64,000 nt of DNA from Wenjunlia tyrosinilytica (GTDB lineage Bacteria; Actinomycetota; Actinomycetes; Streptomycetales; Streptomycetaceae), in the NCBI RefSeq assembly GCF_014646055.1, contig NZ_BMMS01000013.1, forward strand, positions 142,658 through 206,657, read 5' to 3'. The position numbers were made by a program, and so were the translations under genes. The notes under the pieces are model-generated. The model worked only from the letters and a program-made list of their open reading frames with translations. It was not told the DNA's origin and searched no databases. The number at the start of each line of letters is the position of its first letter. The stretch's first letter is position 1. Positions 44,122-53,064 of the stretch are shown here, piece by piece.

Positions 44122-44137
44122 TGCGAAACTTTTCACA
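44122..44137. promoter_or_regulatory. Rex-operator-like sequence at the resA start
   Basis: TGCGAAACTTTTCACA retains both half-sites of the Rex consensus (TGTGAA and TTCACA) with one mismatch in the left half and a different centre. Its last base is the A of the resA ATG. The position over the start codon is unusual and suggests a promoter very close to it, perhaps a leaderless transcript. Confidence 0.4.
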
Positions 44138-44754
44138 TGAGTCTGACCCGCGCTCCGCGCCGCCCCCTCCGGCGCACCGCGGCACTCGCCGGTGCCGCGG
44201 TGCTCGCTTCGTTCGCGCTCGCCGCGTGCAGCTCCGGACAGAACGCGGGGGGCCCGAGCGACGGGCAGGGGTTCGTCGGCGGCAAGAAGGACGCCCGGAT
44301 CAACCAGTACCCGGCCAAGGACCGCAAGAGCGCCCCGGACATCACGGGCAAGTCCCTCGACGGAAAGCCGATCAAGCTCTCCGACTACAGGGGCGAGATC
44401 CTCGTCCTCAATGTGTGGGGCTCGTGGTGCAGCCCGTGCCGGGCCGAGGCCAAGTACCTTCGGGACGTGGCTGGGCAGACGCAGGACAAGGGTGTGCGGT
44501 TCCTCGGGGTCAACGTCCGTGACCCCGACCCGGCCAACGCCCGCGCGTTCGAGCGCAACCACCGGATGCCGTACCCGAGCATCTACGACCCCAGCAGCCG
44601 CCAGCTGGTGAGGTTCGGCTCCGCCGTACCCGTCACCATCCCCACGACGCTGGTGATCGACCGCGACGGGAAGATCGCCGCCCGCGCGATCATGCCGGTC
44701 AGTGACGAGAACCTGCACACCATGATCGACCCGCTCGTCGCGGAGAAGCGGTGA
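44137..44754 (+). CDS. resA: Thiol-disulfide oxidoreductase, ResA/TlpA-like lipoprotein
   Basis: A 205-residue exported thioredoxin-like protein. The lipobox is FALAAC (Cys about 31). The active site WGSWCSPCRAEAKYL holds CxxC, and the cis-proline is in VPVTIPTTLVIDRDG. It would keep the haem-binding cysteines of apocytochrome c reduced. First gene of the resA-ccdA-resB-ccsB run, 10 bp before ccdA. Confidence 0.92.
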   Translation: MSLTRAPRRPLRRTAALAGAAVLASFALAACSSGQNAGGPSDGQGFVGGKKDARINQYPAKDRKSAPDITGKSLDGKPIKLSDYRGEILVLNVWGSWCSPCRAEAKYLRDVAGQTQDKGVRFLGVNVRDPDPANARAFERNHRMPYPSIYDPSSRQLVRFGSAVPVTIPTTLVIDRDGKIAARAIMPVSDENLHTMIDPLVAEKR

Positions 44755-44764
44755 CGGGGGCACC

Positions 44765-45508
44765 GTGAACGAGACCGTCTACAGCGGTGCGCTCCTGCTC
44801 GCCGTTCCCGTGGCCCTGCTCGGTGGTCTGGTCTCCTTCTTCTCGCCGTGCGTGCTGCCGCTGGTGCCCGGCTACCTCTCCTATGTGACCGGCGTCTCGG
44901 GCACCGATCTGGCACAGGCCAGGCGCGGCCGCATGGTGGTGGGCGCGTCGCTGTTCGTGCTCGGCTTCTCCGCCGTGTTCGTCTCCGGTGGGGCGCTATT
45001 CGGCGGCTTCGGCACCCTGCTCCAGGAGCACCGGGAGACGATCACCAGGGCCCTGGGGGGCCTGACCATCGTGCTCGGTCTGTCCTTCATGGGCGTCGTC
45101 CCCGGACTGGGCTTCATGCAGCGGGAGATGCGCCTGCACAAGCGGCCCGCGGTGGGGCTGGCCGGGGCACCGATGCTGGGGGTGCTGTTCGGACTGGGCT
45201 GGACTCCGTGCCTGGGCCCGACCCTGTCCGCCGTCAACACCCTCGCCTACAACGAGGCGAGCGCGGCCCGGGGCGCCTTCCTCACGGCGGTCTACTGCGC
45301 CGGGCTGGGCCTGCCGTTCATCGTCGTCGCGGTCGCCTTCCGGCGTACCCTCGGCGCGTTCGCCTTCGTCAAGAGGCACTACGCCTGGGTCATGCGGATC
45401 GGCGGTGGCATGCTGGTCGCGGTCGGCGTCCTCCTCGTGACCGGGGCGTGGGACAGGATCATCGTCGAGATGCAGGTGTGGTCGGCCGACTTCACCGTGG
45501 GGATCTGA
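44765..45508 (+). CDS. ccdA: Cytochrome c biogenesis protein CcdA
   Basis: A 247-residue, six-helix membrane protein passing reducing equivalents from cytoplasmic thioredoxin to ResA. The paired cysteines are in FFSPCVLPLVPGYLSYV and LGWTPCLGPTLSAV. The GTG start lies 10 bp after the resA stop. Confidence 0.93.
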   Translation: MNETVYSGALLLAVPVALLGGLVSFFSPCVLPLVPGYLSYVTGVSGTDLAQARRGRMVVGASLFVLGFSAVFVSGGALFGGFGTLLQEHRETITRALGGLTIVLGLSFMGVVPGLGFMQREMRLHKRPAVGLAGAPMLGVLFGLGWTPCLGPTLSAVNTLAYNEASAARGAFLTAVYCAGLGLPFIVVAVAFRRTLGAFAFVKRHYAWVMRIGGGMLVAVGVLLVTGAWDRIIVEMQVWSADFTVGI

Positions 45509-45511
45509 GGA

Positions 45512-47227
45512 ATGGCCGAGAACACCGACACCGTCCGGGGCCGCGACACCGCCGAGGACCGCGACACCGCCGAGGACCGCGAGTTCGACGACGCCTCCCG
45601 GCTGAGCAGCGCACCCGAGGAGGAGGCCGCCGAGCCGGCCGCCGGTGAGCCCGTCGGCATAGGTGTGCTCGGCTGGCTGCGATGGATCTGGCGGCAGCTG
45701 ACCTCGATGCGGGTCGCCCTGATCCTGCTGTTCATGCTCTCCATCGCCGCGATCCCGGGCTCCCTGGTGCCGCAGGAGAGCGGCGAGTCCGCGCTGAAGG
45801 TCGACGACTTCAAGGCGCGCCACGAGACGCTGACCCCGATCTACGAGAAGATCGGGATGTTCCACGTCTACAGCTCGCCGTGGTTCTCCGCGATCTACAT
45901 TCTGCTGTTCGTCTCGCTGGCGGGCTGCATCCTGCCGCGCAGTTGGCAGTTCGTGGGGGTCCTGCGCTCCAAGCCCCCGGCCGCCCCGCGCAACCTCACC
46001 AGACTGCCCGTCTACACCACCTGGAGGACCGGCGCCGACCAGGAAGCCGTGCTCGCCGCGGCAGAGCGCGTCCTCAAGCGCCGCCGCTTCCGCGCGCACA
46101 CCGCGCACGGCGCGGTCTCCTCGGAGAAGGGGTATCTGCGGGAGGCGGGCAACCTCCTCTTCCACATCTCGCTCTTCGGCCTGCTCATCGCGGTGGCCAT
46201 CGGGCATCTGTGGAACGCTTCCGGAACGAAGATCGTCGTCGAGGGGGAGGGCTTCTCCAACATCCTCACCGACTACGACGACTTCAGCTCCGGCCCCTTC
46301 TTCAACGACGACAAGCTCAAGGGCTTCGGTTTCACCCTGGACAGCTTCGACGCCGCGTACGCGCGCTCGGGCAGCCAGCGCGGCACCGCGCGCAAGTTCC
46401 AGGCCAACGTGACCTACTGGGACGGCTCCGAGGGCGCGGACCGCAAGGGCACGATCAAGGTCAACGAGCCGCTGGAGATCGGCGGCTCGAAGGTCTACCT
46501 GACCGCCCACGGCTACGCCCCCGAGATCACCGTCCGCGACGGCCGCGGCGATGTGGCCTTCCGCGGCGCGGTCCCGTGCCTGCCGCAGGACGCCAACGCC
46601 ACGTCCCAGTGCGTCTTCAAGGTCCCGGACTACCGGACCAAGGACAACGGACGGGAGCAACTGGGCTTCCAGGGCTTCTTCGCCCCCACCTTCGGCGGCG
46701 CCACCCCGAAGGGCATGGTCTCGCAGTTCCCGGCGCTGGACTTCCCCGCGCTCCTGCTGACCGCCTACCACGGCGACCTGGGTGTGGACGCGGGCACACC
46801 GCAGAACGTGTACCGGCTGGAGACCACCCACCTCAAGCAGTTCAAGGACGCCAAGGGCGACCCGTTCCGCAAGGCGCTTCGGCCCGGGGAGAAGTTCTCC
46901 CTGCCGAACGGGGCGGGCACCTTCGAGTTCCGGGGCGTGCGCGAGTTCGCCAACTTCCAGGTCTCCGAGCAGCCGGGCAACGGGCTGGCGCTCGGCAGCG
47001 CGGTCCTGGCGATCGCGGGCCTGGCCGCGTCGCTGTTCATCCAGCGCCGCAGGGTCTGGGTGCGGGCGGCCGAGGACGAGGACGGCACAACGGTGGTGGA
47101 GATGGCCGGGCTCGGCCGCAGCGAGTCGGCGCGCATCGCGGACGAACTCGCCGACATCGCCGCCGACGTTCAGGCCGGGGCACCGGCCGCCGAGGACCGC
47201 CAGACCCGAGAGTCCGAAGAGGAGTGA
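45512..47227 (+). CDS. resB: Cytochrome c biogenesis protein ResB
   Basis: A 571-residue system II haem-lyase component. An acidic N-terminus (about 60 residues, with repeated RDTAEDRD) precedes membrane helices around SMRVALILLFMLSIAAIPGS, WFSAIYILLFVSLAGCIL and LLFHISLFGLLIAVAIGH. A large outside domain follows, and a last helix near residue 490 (LGSAVLAIAGLAASLFI). With CcsB it carries haem outside and attaches it to apocytochrome c. Confidence 0.93.
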   Translation: MAENTDTVRGRDTAEDRDTAEDREFDDASRLSSAPEEEAAEPAAGEPVGIGVLGWLRWIWRQLTSMRVALILLFMLSIAAIPGSLVPQESGESALKVDDFKARHETLTPIYEKIGMFHVYSSPWFSAIYILLFVSLAGCILPRSWQFVGVLRSKPPAAPRNLTRLPVYTTWRTGADQEAVLAAAERVLKRRRFRAHTAHGAVSSEKGYLREAGNLLFHISLFGLLIAVAIGHLWNASGTKIVVEGEGFSNILTDYDDFSSGPFFNDDKLKGFGFTLDSFDAAYARSGSQRGTARKFQANVTYWDGSEGADRKGTIKVNEPLEIGGSKVYLTAHGYAPEITVRDGRGDVAFRGAVPCLPQDANATSQCVFKVPDYRTKDNGREQLGFQGFFAPTFGGATPKGMVSQFPALDFPALLLTAYHGDLGVDAGTPQNVYRLETTHLKQFKDAKGDPFRKALRPGEKFSLPNGAGTFEFRGVREFANFQVSEQPGNGLALGSAVLAIAGLAASLFIQRRRVWVRAAEDEDGTTVVEMAGLGRSESARIADELADIAADVQAGAPAAEDRQTRESEEE

Positions 47228-48312
47228 GCGTGTTCATCGCTGCCGAGGCCAACGAGAACCTGGCCCATATCAGCAACGTCCTGATGTACTCGGCGATGGC
47301 CGTGTACACGCTGTCCTTCCTGGCGCACTGCGCCGAGTGGGTGTTCGGCGGCCGCAGCCGGATCGCCGTGCAGTCCGCGGCGATCGCCGCCCGGCGGGAG
47401 GAGCCGGCCGGGGAACGGGCCGTCACCGTGCAGGTGCGCCGGAGCGGCGCGGGGACGGCCACCCTCTCCCGCCCCAAGGTCGTCACCAAGCAGCCGGACC
47501 GTCCCTGCGAGGACGGTCCCGGCGCGGCCGGTGAGGACGAGCAGGCCGACCTGCTCGGCCGGATGGCCGTCTCGCTCATGGTGCTGGGTTTCCTGCTGCA
47601 CTTCGGCTCGGTGCTGTGCCGGGGCATCTCGGTGCAGCGTCCGCCGTGGGGCAACATGTACGAGTTCTCCACGACGTTCGCCCTGGTGGCCGTCGGCACG
47701 TACCTGGTCCTGCTGGCGTCGAAGCTGCGGGTGCGCTGGCTCGGCCTGCCCGTGGTCACCGCGGTCCTGCTGGACCTGGGCATCGCGATCACCAAGCTGT
47801 ACACGGAGTCGGACCAACTCGTCCCGGCGCTGCACTCGTACTGGCTGTGGATCCACGTCACCACGGCGATCCTGTCCGGAGCCGCCCTGTACCTGGGCGC
47901 GGTGACCGCGGTGCTCTACCTGTTCAAGGACGGCTACGAGACCCGGATCGCGCAGGGCGAGCCGGGCGGCAGGCTGACGACCGTGTGGCGGCGGCTGCCC
48001 GCGGCGGCGTCCCTGGACAAGTTCTCCTACCGGATCAACGCGATCATCTTCCCGCTCTACACCTTCGCGATCATCGCGGGCGCGATCTGGGCCGAGGGCG
48101 CCTGGGGCCGCTACTGGGGCTGGGACCCCAAGGAGACCTGGTCGTTCATCACCTGGGTGGGCTACGCCGCGTACCTCCACGCGCGTGCCACGGCCGGGTG
48201 GAAGGGCCGCAAGGCGGCTTACCTCGCGCTGATCGCCTTCGCGTGCTTCCTGTTCAACTACTACGGGGTGAACCTGTTCATCACCGGCAAGCACTCCTAC
48301 GCGGGAGTCTGA
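47224..48312 (+). CDS. ccsB: Cytochrome c biogenesis protein CcsB/CcsA
   Basis: A 362-residue multi-helix protein with the haem-binding WWD motif WGRYWGWDPKETWSFITW near residue 300 and conserved histidines in LHFGSVLCRGISVQRPPWG and LHSYWLWIHVTTAILSG. The GTG at 47224 overlaps the resB stop (GTGA); another GTG two codons on is possible. The loop at residues 55-105 is longer than usual and charged. Confidence 0.94.
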   Translation: MSVFIAAEANENLAHISNVLMYSAMAVYTLSFLAHCAEWVFGGRSRIAVQSAAIAARREEPAGERAVTVQVRRSGAGTATLSRPKVVTKQPDRPCEDGPGAAGEDEQADLLGRMAVSLMVLGFLLHFGSVLCRGISVQRPPWGNMYEFSTTFALVAVGTYLVLLASKLRVRWLGLPVVTAVLLDLGIAITKLYTESDQLVPALHSYWLWIHVTTAILSGAALYLGAVTAVLYLFKDGYETRIAQGEPGGRLTTVWRRLPAAASLDKFSYRINAIIFPLYTFAIIAGAIWAEGAWGRYWGWDPKETWSFITWVGYAAYLHARATAGWKGRKAAYLALIAFACFLFNYYGVNLFITGKHSYAGV

Positions 48313-48394
48313 GCCGGCCTGCGGGCAGGCCGCTTGAGCAAGCCGGGTGTTCGAGGACGCGGGTGCCACGGCCCGCGTCCGGGACAGGACCCGT

Positions 48395-48700
48395 TCAGTC
48401 GCGCTTGCCGTCCTCGTCGTCCCCGCGCTGCTCGAGCGACTTGAGGAACTCGGGGTTGTCGTCGGGGGCGACGAAGCGCGGGCCCGCCGTGGCCGGCCGA
48501 GTGCCGCCCCAGCCGCCCGCGGTCCGGGCGCGTCCGGTGATCAGCCAGGCGACCGGGCCGACGATCGTGAACAGCAGGATGATCAGCACCCAGGCCACCT
48601 TGGGCAGGTGACGGACCTTGTCCTCCTCGGTGTTGAGGCAGTCGATGAAGGCATAGATCGTCAGCCCCAGTACCAGCAGGATCGGCAGAAGCCTGGTCAT
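48395..48700 (-). CDS. Small membrane protein, PLD-nuclease N-terminal type
   Basis: A 101-residue protein with two helices: LLPILLVLGLTIYAFIDCLN and VAWVLIILLFTIVGPVAWLITGR, a pattern typical of PLDc_N proteins, where it precedes phospholipase domains but also occurs alone. The tail is charged (EFLKSLEQRGDDEDGKRD). It converges on ccsB. Function unknown. Confidence 0.82.
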   Translation of the reverse strand: MTRLLPILLVLGLTIYAFIDCLNTEEDKVRHLPKVAWVLIILLFTIVGPVAWLITGRARTAGGWGGTRPATAGPRFVAPDDNPEFLKSLEQRGDDEDGKRD

Positions 48701-48811
48701 CGGCGGCGGGCTCTCCCTCGACGCGGTCTCGGGCCCGACCGTCCCGGCGGACGCGGCGATCAAGGGCCCTGCTTACAGGGCCAGGGTAGTGGGTGGCGGA
48801 TACTGGCACGT

Positions 48812-50266
48812 ATGGCTTACGACGATCTTCGCGGGTTCCTGCGGGCGCTGGAGAAGGATGGCGACCTCAAGCGCGTCAAGGTACAGGTCGATCCCCACCT
48901 GGAGGTGGGAGAGATCGTCGACCGGGTGAACAAGGCCGGGGGGCCCGCCCTGCTCTTCGAGGACGTCAAGGGCTCGGACCTCCCGCTGGCGATGAATGTC
49001 TTCGGCACCGACCGGCGCCTCCTCAAGGCCCTGGGCCTGACCGGCTACTCGGACATCAGCGACAAGATCGCGGGTCTGCTCAAGCCGGAGCTGCCGCACG
49101 GCTTCACCGGGATGCGCGAGGCGTTCGGCAAACTCGCGGGCATGGCGCACGTTCCGCCGAGGAAGGTCAAGGACGCGCCGGTCCAGGAGGTCGTCCTGAC
49201 CGGGGACCAGGTGGACCTCGAGCGGCTTCCCGCCCTGTTCACCTGGCCGGAGGACGGCGGCTCCTTCTTCAACCTGGGGCTGACGCACACCAAGGACCCC
49301 GAGACGGGCGTGCGCAACCTCGGCCTGTACCGGCTCCAGCGCCACGACTCGCGCACCATCGGTATGCACTGGCAGATCCACAAGGACTCGCGCAACCACT
49401 ACCAGGTGGCCGCGCGGCGCGGTGAGAGGCTGCCGGTCGCCATTGCCTTCGGCTGCCCGCCCGCCGTGACCTACGCCTCCACCGCCCCGCTGCCCGGTGA
49501 CATCGACGAGTACCTGTTCGCCGGGTTCGTCCAGGGCAAGCGGGTGGAGATGGTCGACTGCAAGACCGTCCCGCTCCAGGTGCCCGCCCACGCCGAGGTG
49601 GTGCTGGAGGGCCGGCTCGAGCCCGGGGAGATGCTGCCCGAGGGCCCGTTCGGCGACCACACCGGCTTCTACACCCCCCAGGAGCCGTTCCCCGCGCTGC
49701 GGATCGACTGCGTGACGATGCGGCGCAGGCCGCTGCTCCAGTCGATCGTGGTCGGCCGCCCGCCGACGGAGGACGGCCCGCTGGGCAAGGCGACCGAGCG
49801 GTTCTTCCTGCCGCTGCTGAAGATCATCGTTCCGGACATCGTGGACTACGACCTGCCGGAGGCGGGCGGCTTCCACAACTGCGCCATCGTCTCGATCGAC
49901 AAGAAGTACCCCAAGCACGCGCAGAAGGTCATGCACGCCATCTGGGGCGCGCACATGATGTCGCTGACCAAGCTGATCGTGGTCGTCGACTCCGACTGCG
50001 ACGTGCACGACTACCACGAGGTCGCCTGGCGGGCGTTCGGCAACGTCGACTACAGCCGCGACCTGGTGGTCGCCGAGGGGCCCGTCGACCACCTCGACCA
50101 TGCCTCCTACCAGCAGTTCTGGGGCGGCAAGGCCGGGATCGACGCGACGAGGAAGCTGCCCGAGGAGGGCTACACCCGAGACGGCGGATGGCCGGAGATG
50201 GTCGCCTCCGACCCGGAGACGGCCGACAAGGTGTCGCGCCGCTGGAAGGAGTACGGGCTCGCATGA
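48812..50266 (+). CDS. mqnL: UbiD-family decarboxylase of the futalosine menaquinone pathway
   Basis: A 484-residue prenyl-FMN-dependent decarboxylase acting on the prenylated dihydroxynaphthoate intermediate. UbiD features include LYRLQRHDSRTIGMHWQIHK, IAFGCPPAVTYAS, EGPFGDHTGFYTPQE and KWCW-like metal/cofactor sites replaced here by family-typical residues. It is followed by mqnP with a 4-bp overlap, and ubiX, which makes its cofactor, is nearby, supporting the pathway role over ubiquinone, which actinobacteria lack. Confidence 0.9.
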   Translation: MAYDDLRGFLRALEKDGDLKRVKVQVDPHLEVGEIVDRVNKAGGPALLFEDVKGSDLPLAMNVFGTDRRLLKALGLTGYSDISDKIAGLLKPELPHGFTGMREAFGKLAGMAHVPPRKVKDAPVQEVVLTGDQVDLERLPALFTWPEDGGSFFNLGLTHTKDPETGVRNLGLYRLQRHDSRTIGMHWQIHKDSRNHYQVAARRGERLPVAIAFGCPPAVTYASTAPLPGDIDEYLFAGFVQGKRVEMVDCKTVPLQVPAHAEVVLEGRLEPGEMLPEGPFGDHTGFYTPQEPFPALRIDCVTMRRRPLLQSIVVGRPPTEDGPLGKATERFFLPLLKIIVPDIVDYDLPEAGGFHNCAIVSIDKKYPKHAQKVMHAIWGAHMMSLTKLIVVVDSDCDVHDYHEVAWRAFGNVDYSRDLVVAEGPVDHLDHASYQQFWGGKAGIDATRKLPEEGYTRDGGWPEMVASDPETADKVSRRWKEYGLA

Positions 50267-51183
50267 CCGCTGGTTCGGCAACGCCCGATGTCTTCGGAAC
50301 GGATCCCAAGTCGGGGCGGATCAAGGCGTTCCTCCGGGTGGTGATGATCGAGCACTCGGTCTTCGCCCTGCCCTTCGCCTACATCGCCTCGCTGACGGCG
50401 ATGCACCTGGACAACGGCTCCGTGCACTGGTGGGAACTTGTGCTGGTGACCCTCGCCATGGTGGGGCTGCGGACGTTCGCCATGGCCGCGAACCGCATCA
50501 TCGACCGGGAGATCGACGCCAGGAACCCGCGCACGGCCACCCGTGAACTGGTCACGGGGGCGCTGTCGGTGCGCAGCGCCTGGGCGGGCGCCCTGGTGGC
50601 GGTGGTGGTCTTCCTCTGCGCCGCCGCCGCGCTCAACCCGCTCTGCCTGGCGCTGGCGCCGCTGGCCGTGATCCCGATGGTGGTCTATCCGTACGGCAAG
50701 CGGTTCACCACCTATCCGCACGCCATCCTGGGACTGGCCCAGGCGATGGGACCGATCGGCGCGTGGATCGCGGTGACCGGCAGCTGGTCCTGGGACGCCG
50801 TGCTGCTGGGCCTGGCGGTCGGCATCTGGATCGGCGGCTTCGACCTGATCTTCGCCTGCCAGGACGTGGCGGCGGACCGGGCGCACGGCGTGCGCAGTGT
50901 GCCCGCGCGGTTCGGTGTCGCCGCCGCGCTCTACGGGGCCCGGGTCTGCCATGTGATCACGCTCGGGCTGTTCGTGTGGTTCGGGCTCGGCAGCGGCGCC
51001 GGAGTGTGGTGGTGGATGGGCCTGGTGATCGTGGCGAGCGCGTTCGTCTACGAGCACTCGCTCGTCAAGCCGCGTGACCTCTCCCGTCTCAACCGGGCGT
51101 TCTTCACGGTCAACGGGGCCATCGGGATAGCGCTGTTCGTCTTCGCCCTCACCGACCTCGTCACCCGCGGGCTGCACGGCTAG
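50263..51183 (+). CDS. mqnP: UbiA-type prenyltransferase of menaquinone synthesis
   Basis: A 306-residue integral membrane enzyme that adds the polyprenyl tail to 1,4-dihydroxy-6-naphthoate. The two Asp-rich motifs are ANRIIDREIDARNPR (NxxxDxxxD) near residue 80 and DLIFACQDVAADRAHG near 207. About eight helices. It starts in the mqnL stop codon. Confidence 0.92.
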   Translation: MTAGSATPDVFGTDPKSGRIKAFLRVVMIEHSVFALPFAYIASLTAMHLDNGSVHWWELVLVTLAMVGLRTFAMAANRIIDREIDARNPRTATRELVTGALSVRSAWAGALVAVVVFLCAAAALNPLCLALAPLAVIPMVVYPYGKRFTTYPHAILGLAQAMGPIGAWIAVTGSWSWDAVLLGLAVGIWIGGFDLIFACQDVAADRAHGVRSVPARFGVAAALYGARVCHVITLGLFVWFGLGSGAGVWWWMGLVIVASAFVYEHSLVKPRDLSRLNRAFFTVNGAIGIALFVFALTDLVTRGLHG

Positions 51184-51236
51184 CGGGCCCCTGACCCTGG
51201 CGCGCAGCGGCGGTCATCGGGGCGGCGCAGGGGCGC

Positions 51237-51857
51237 TCACGTCGTCCGGCGGAAGAGGAAGGGCGCGGCCAGGCCGCCGACGAGGCCGAAGAGGTGGCCC
51301 TGCCAGGAGACCCCGTTGCCGCTGGGCAGCACACCCCACAGGATCGACCAGTACAGCCCGGCCACGCCCAGGCCCACGGCTATGTCGAGCGGTTTGCGGT
51401 CGACGAAGCCGCGCGTGACCAGATAGCCGAACAGGCCGAATATCAGCCCGCTGGCGCCCGCGGTGTTGGTGTGGGACGGGGCGACCAGCCACACCCCCAT
51501 CCCGCTCACCACGATGATCGTCGTGGCCACGCCGAAGAACCGGCCCAGGCCGCCGCGTGCCGCCGCGAGGAAGCCGAGCACGAACAGCGGCAGGGTGTTG
51601 GCCGCCAGATGGCCGTACCCGAAGTGGATGAACGCCGACGGGATCACATCCCTGAGCTCACCGGGGTGGCGGGGGACGACGCCGTAGGTGTCCAGCGCGT
51701 GGCCGCCGGCCGTGTCCACCGCCTCCAGAAGCCACAGCAGCCCCACCCAGGCGGCCATCACCAGCGCGGCCGCGCGCGCGTCCGCCAGGGCGCCGCGGCG
51801 CCCGGTCCTTGGTCCGGCGGGCGGCACCGGGCGGTCGAAGAGAGGGTCGTGGGCCAC
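51237..51857 (-). CDS. Rhomboid-family intramembrane serine protease
   Basis: A 206-residue, six-helix protein. The catalytic Ser is in NTAGASGLIFGLFGYLV (GxSG) and the His in WQGHLFGLVGGLAAPFL. HFGYGHLAANTLPLFVLG matches the HxxxN stretch. It cleaves membrane protein substrates; none is suggested by the neighbours. The GTG start at 51857 gives the usual length. Divergent from ubiX. Confidence 0.92.
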   Translation of the reverse strand: MAHDPLFDRPVPPAGPRTGRRGALADARAAALVMAAWVGLLWLLEAVDTAGGHALDTYGVVPRHPGELRDVIPSAFIHFGYGHLAANTLPLFVLGFLAAARGGLGRFFGVATTIIVVSGMGVWLVAPSHTNTAGASGLIFGLFGYLVTRGFVDRKPLDIAVGLGVAGLYWSILWGVLPSGNGVSWQGHLFGLVGGLAAPFLFRRTT

Positions 51858-51965
51858 GGCTTCCCCCCGGATGCGGTGTCGGTGCTGTCACGATGGAGAA
51901 CGGCCGGAGCACCGGTCCTGGTTCCTGGAACCGTTCCCGGCCCGGCCGCCGGATAGGCTCCGGGT

Positions 51966-52637
51966 GTGGAGCCGAGCAACGAATCCAGCCACCGCCGACC
52001 CTGGGTCGTCGGAGTCTCCGGCGCCTCCGGCACTCCGTACGCCGCCGCCGTGGTGCGCGCCCTGCTGCACGCGGGGGAGGCGGTCGACCTGGTGGTCAGC
52101 CGTTCCGCCCGGCTGACCATCCTGGACGAGACCGGCGGGCCGTTCCGGGACGGGCACTGGCGCGAGGACCTGGCCCGCTGGCTGTCGCGGGACGCGGACG
52201 GCAACGAGGTGGCGGAACCCGATCTGAGCGCGGTGGCGTACTGGCCCGCGGGCGATTTCGCGGCGGGGCCGTCCAGCGGCTCCTATCCGGCGAAGGGGAT
52301 GCTCGTCGTTCCCGCGAGCACGGCCGCGGTGGCGGGCATCGCGCTGGGGCTGTCCAAGGACCTGCTCCAGCGGACGGCCGCGGTGACGCTGAAGGAGCGC
52401 AGGCCGCTGGTGGTGGCGGTGCGCGAGACCCCGCTGGCCGGGCAGACGCTGCGTCACCTGGTGTCGCTGGACGAGGCGGGGGCGGTGGTGCTTCCGGCCT
52501 CGCCGGCTTTCTACGCCGGGACCAGGGGTATCCAGGATCTCGTGGACTTCGTGGCGGGCCGGGTGCTGGACGTGGTCCGGGTGCCGCACAAGCTCTACCG
52601 CAGGTGGGAGGGGGAGCTTGGGGGCGGGAGGAAGTAG
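51966..52637 (+). CDS. ubiX: Flavin prenyltransferase UbiX
   Basis: A 223-residue enzyme making prenyl-FMN, the UbiD cofactor. WVVGVSGASGTPYAAAVVRAL is the FMN site; VPASTAAVAGIALGLSKDLL and RPLVVAVRETPLAG are diagnostic. Proximity to mqnL points to a dedicated role in menaquinone synthesis (the mqnM equivalent, from memory SCO4492). It uses a GTG start. Confidence 0.94.
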   Translation: MEPSNESSHRRPWVVGVSGASGTPYAAAVVRALLHAGEAVDLVVSRSARLTILDETGGPFRDGHWREDLARWLSRDADGNEVAEPDLSAVAYWPAGDFAAGPSSGSYPAKGMLVVPASTAAVAGIALGLSKDLLQRTAAVTLKERRPLVVAVRETPLAGQTLRHLVSLDEAGAVVLPASPAFYAGTRGIQDLVDFVAGRVLDVVRVPHKLYRRWEGELGGGRK

Positions 52638-52710
52638 GGGCCCCGGTGGGCGTCTCGAGGGCCGTCCCGGCGGGTGCTCCCGCGGTCGCGCGGGCGGCTC
52701 GGGACACGAC

Positions 52711-52740
52711 GAAGGGCCCCCGTCGGTGCGGGAGCCCTCG
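52711..52740. terminator. Terminator between ubiX and a small gene
   Basis: Arms AGGGC-CCCG and CGGG-AGCCCT pair with one bulge, 70-100 bp beyond ubiX. A second palindrome, GGTCCCCGGGGACC, follows at 52761-52774. Confidence 0.5.
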
Positions 52741-52794
52741 AAGTGCGTCGTCCGCGGGCCGGTCCCCGGGGACCGGCCTTCGGCTGCCGATGGG

Positions 52795-52923
52795 TCAGCG
52801 GCCGCCGCGGCGCTTGATGGAAGCGGGCGCCTTGGTGTGACGTGCCGTCTTGTAGGACCGCGAGCGGTTGGCCAGCTCCTGCAGCTCGCGCATGTGGGCC
52901 ATAGCCATCTCGAGGGTGTACAT
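52795..52923 (-). CDS. 42-residue basic small protein
   Basis: A short frame beginning MYTLEMAMAHMRELQELAN and ending KAPASIKRRGGR. Its amphipathic helix is followed by a highly basic tail. GGGGAGAG lies correctly upstream of the ATG. I recall a similar unnamed mini-protein at the same place in other Streptomyces. It could bind RNA or the ribosome, but function is unknown. Divergent from the Lrp-type regulator. Confidence 0.65.
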   Translation of the reverse strand: MYTLEMAMAHMRELQELANRSRSYKTARHTKAPASIKRRGGR

Positions 52924-53064
52924 GGTGAGGTTCTCTCCCCGTGATCGTCTTTGATCGTCGCCAGAAGCTGATGTGCTTCGAAAACTAGGGCTTGTGGCCC
53001 TTGTATGCCTTAGATTCTACACTGAACAGCGATACTTTGCGAATGAATGAAAGGTGCATGGTCG

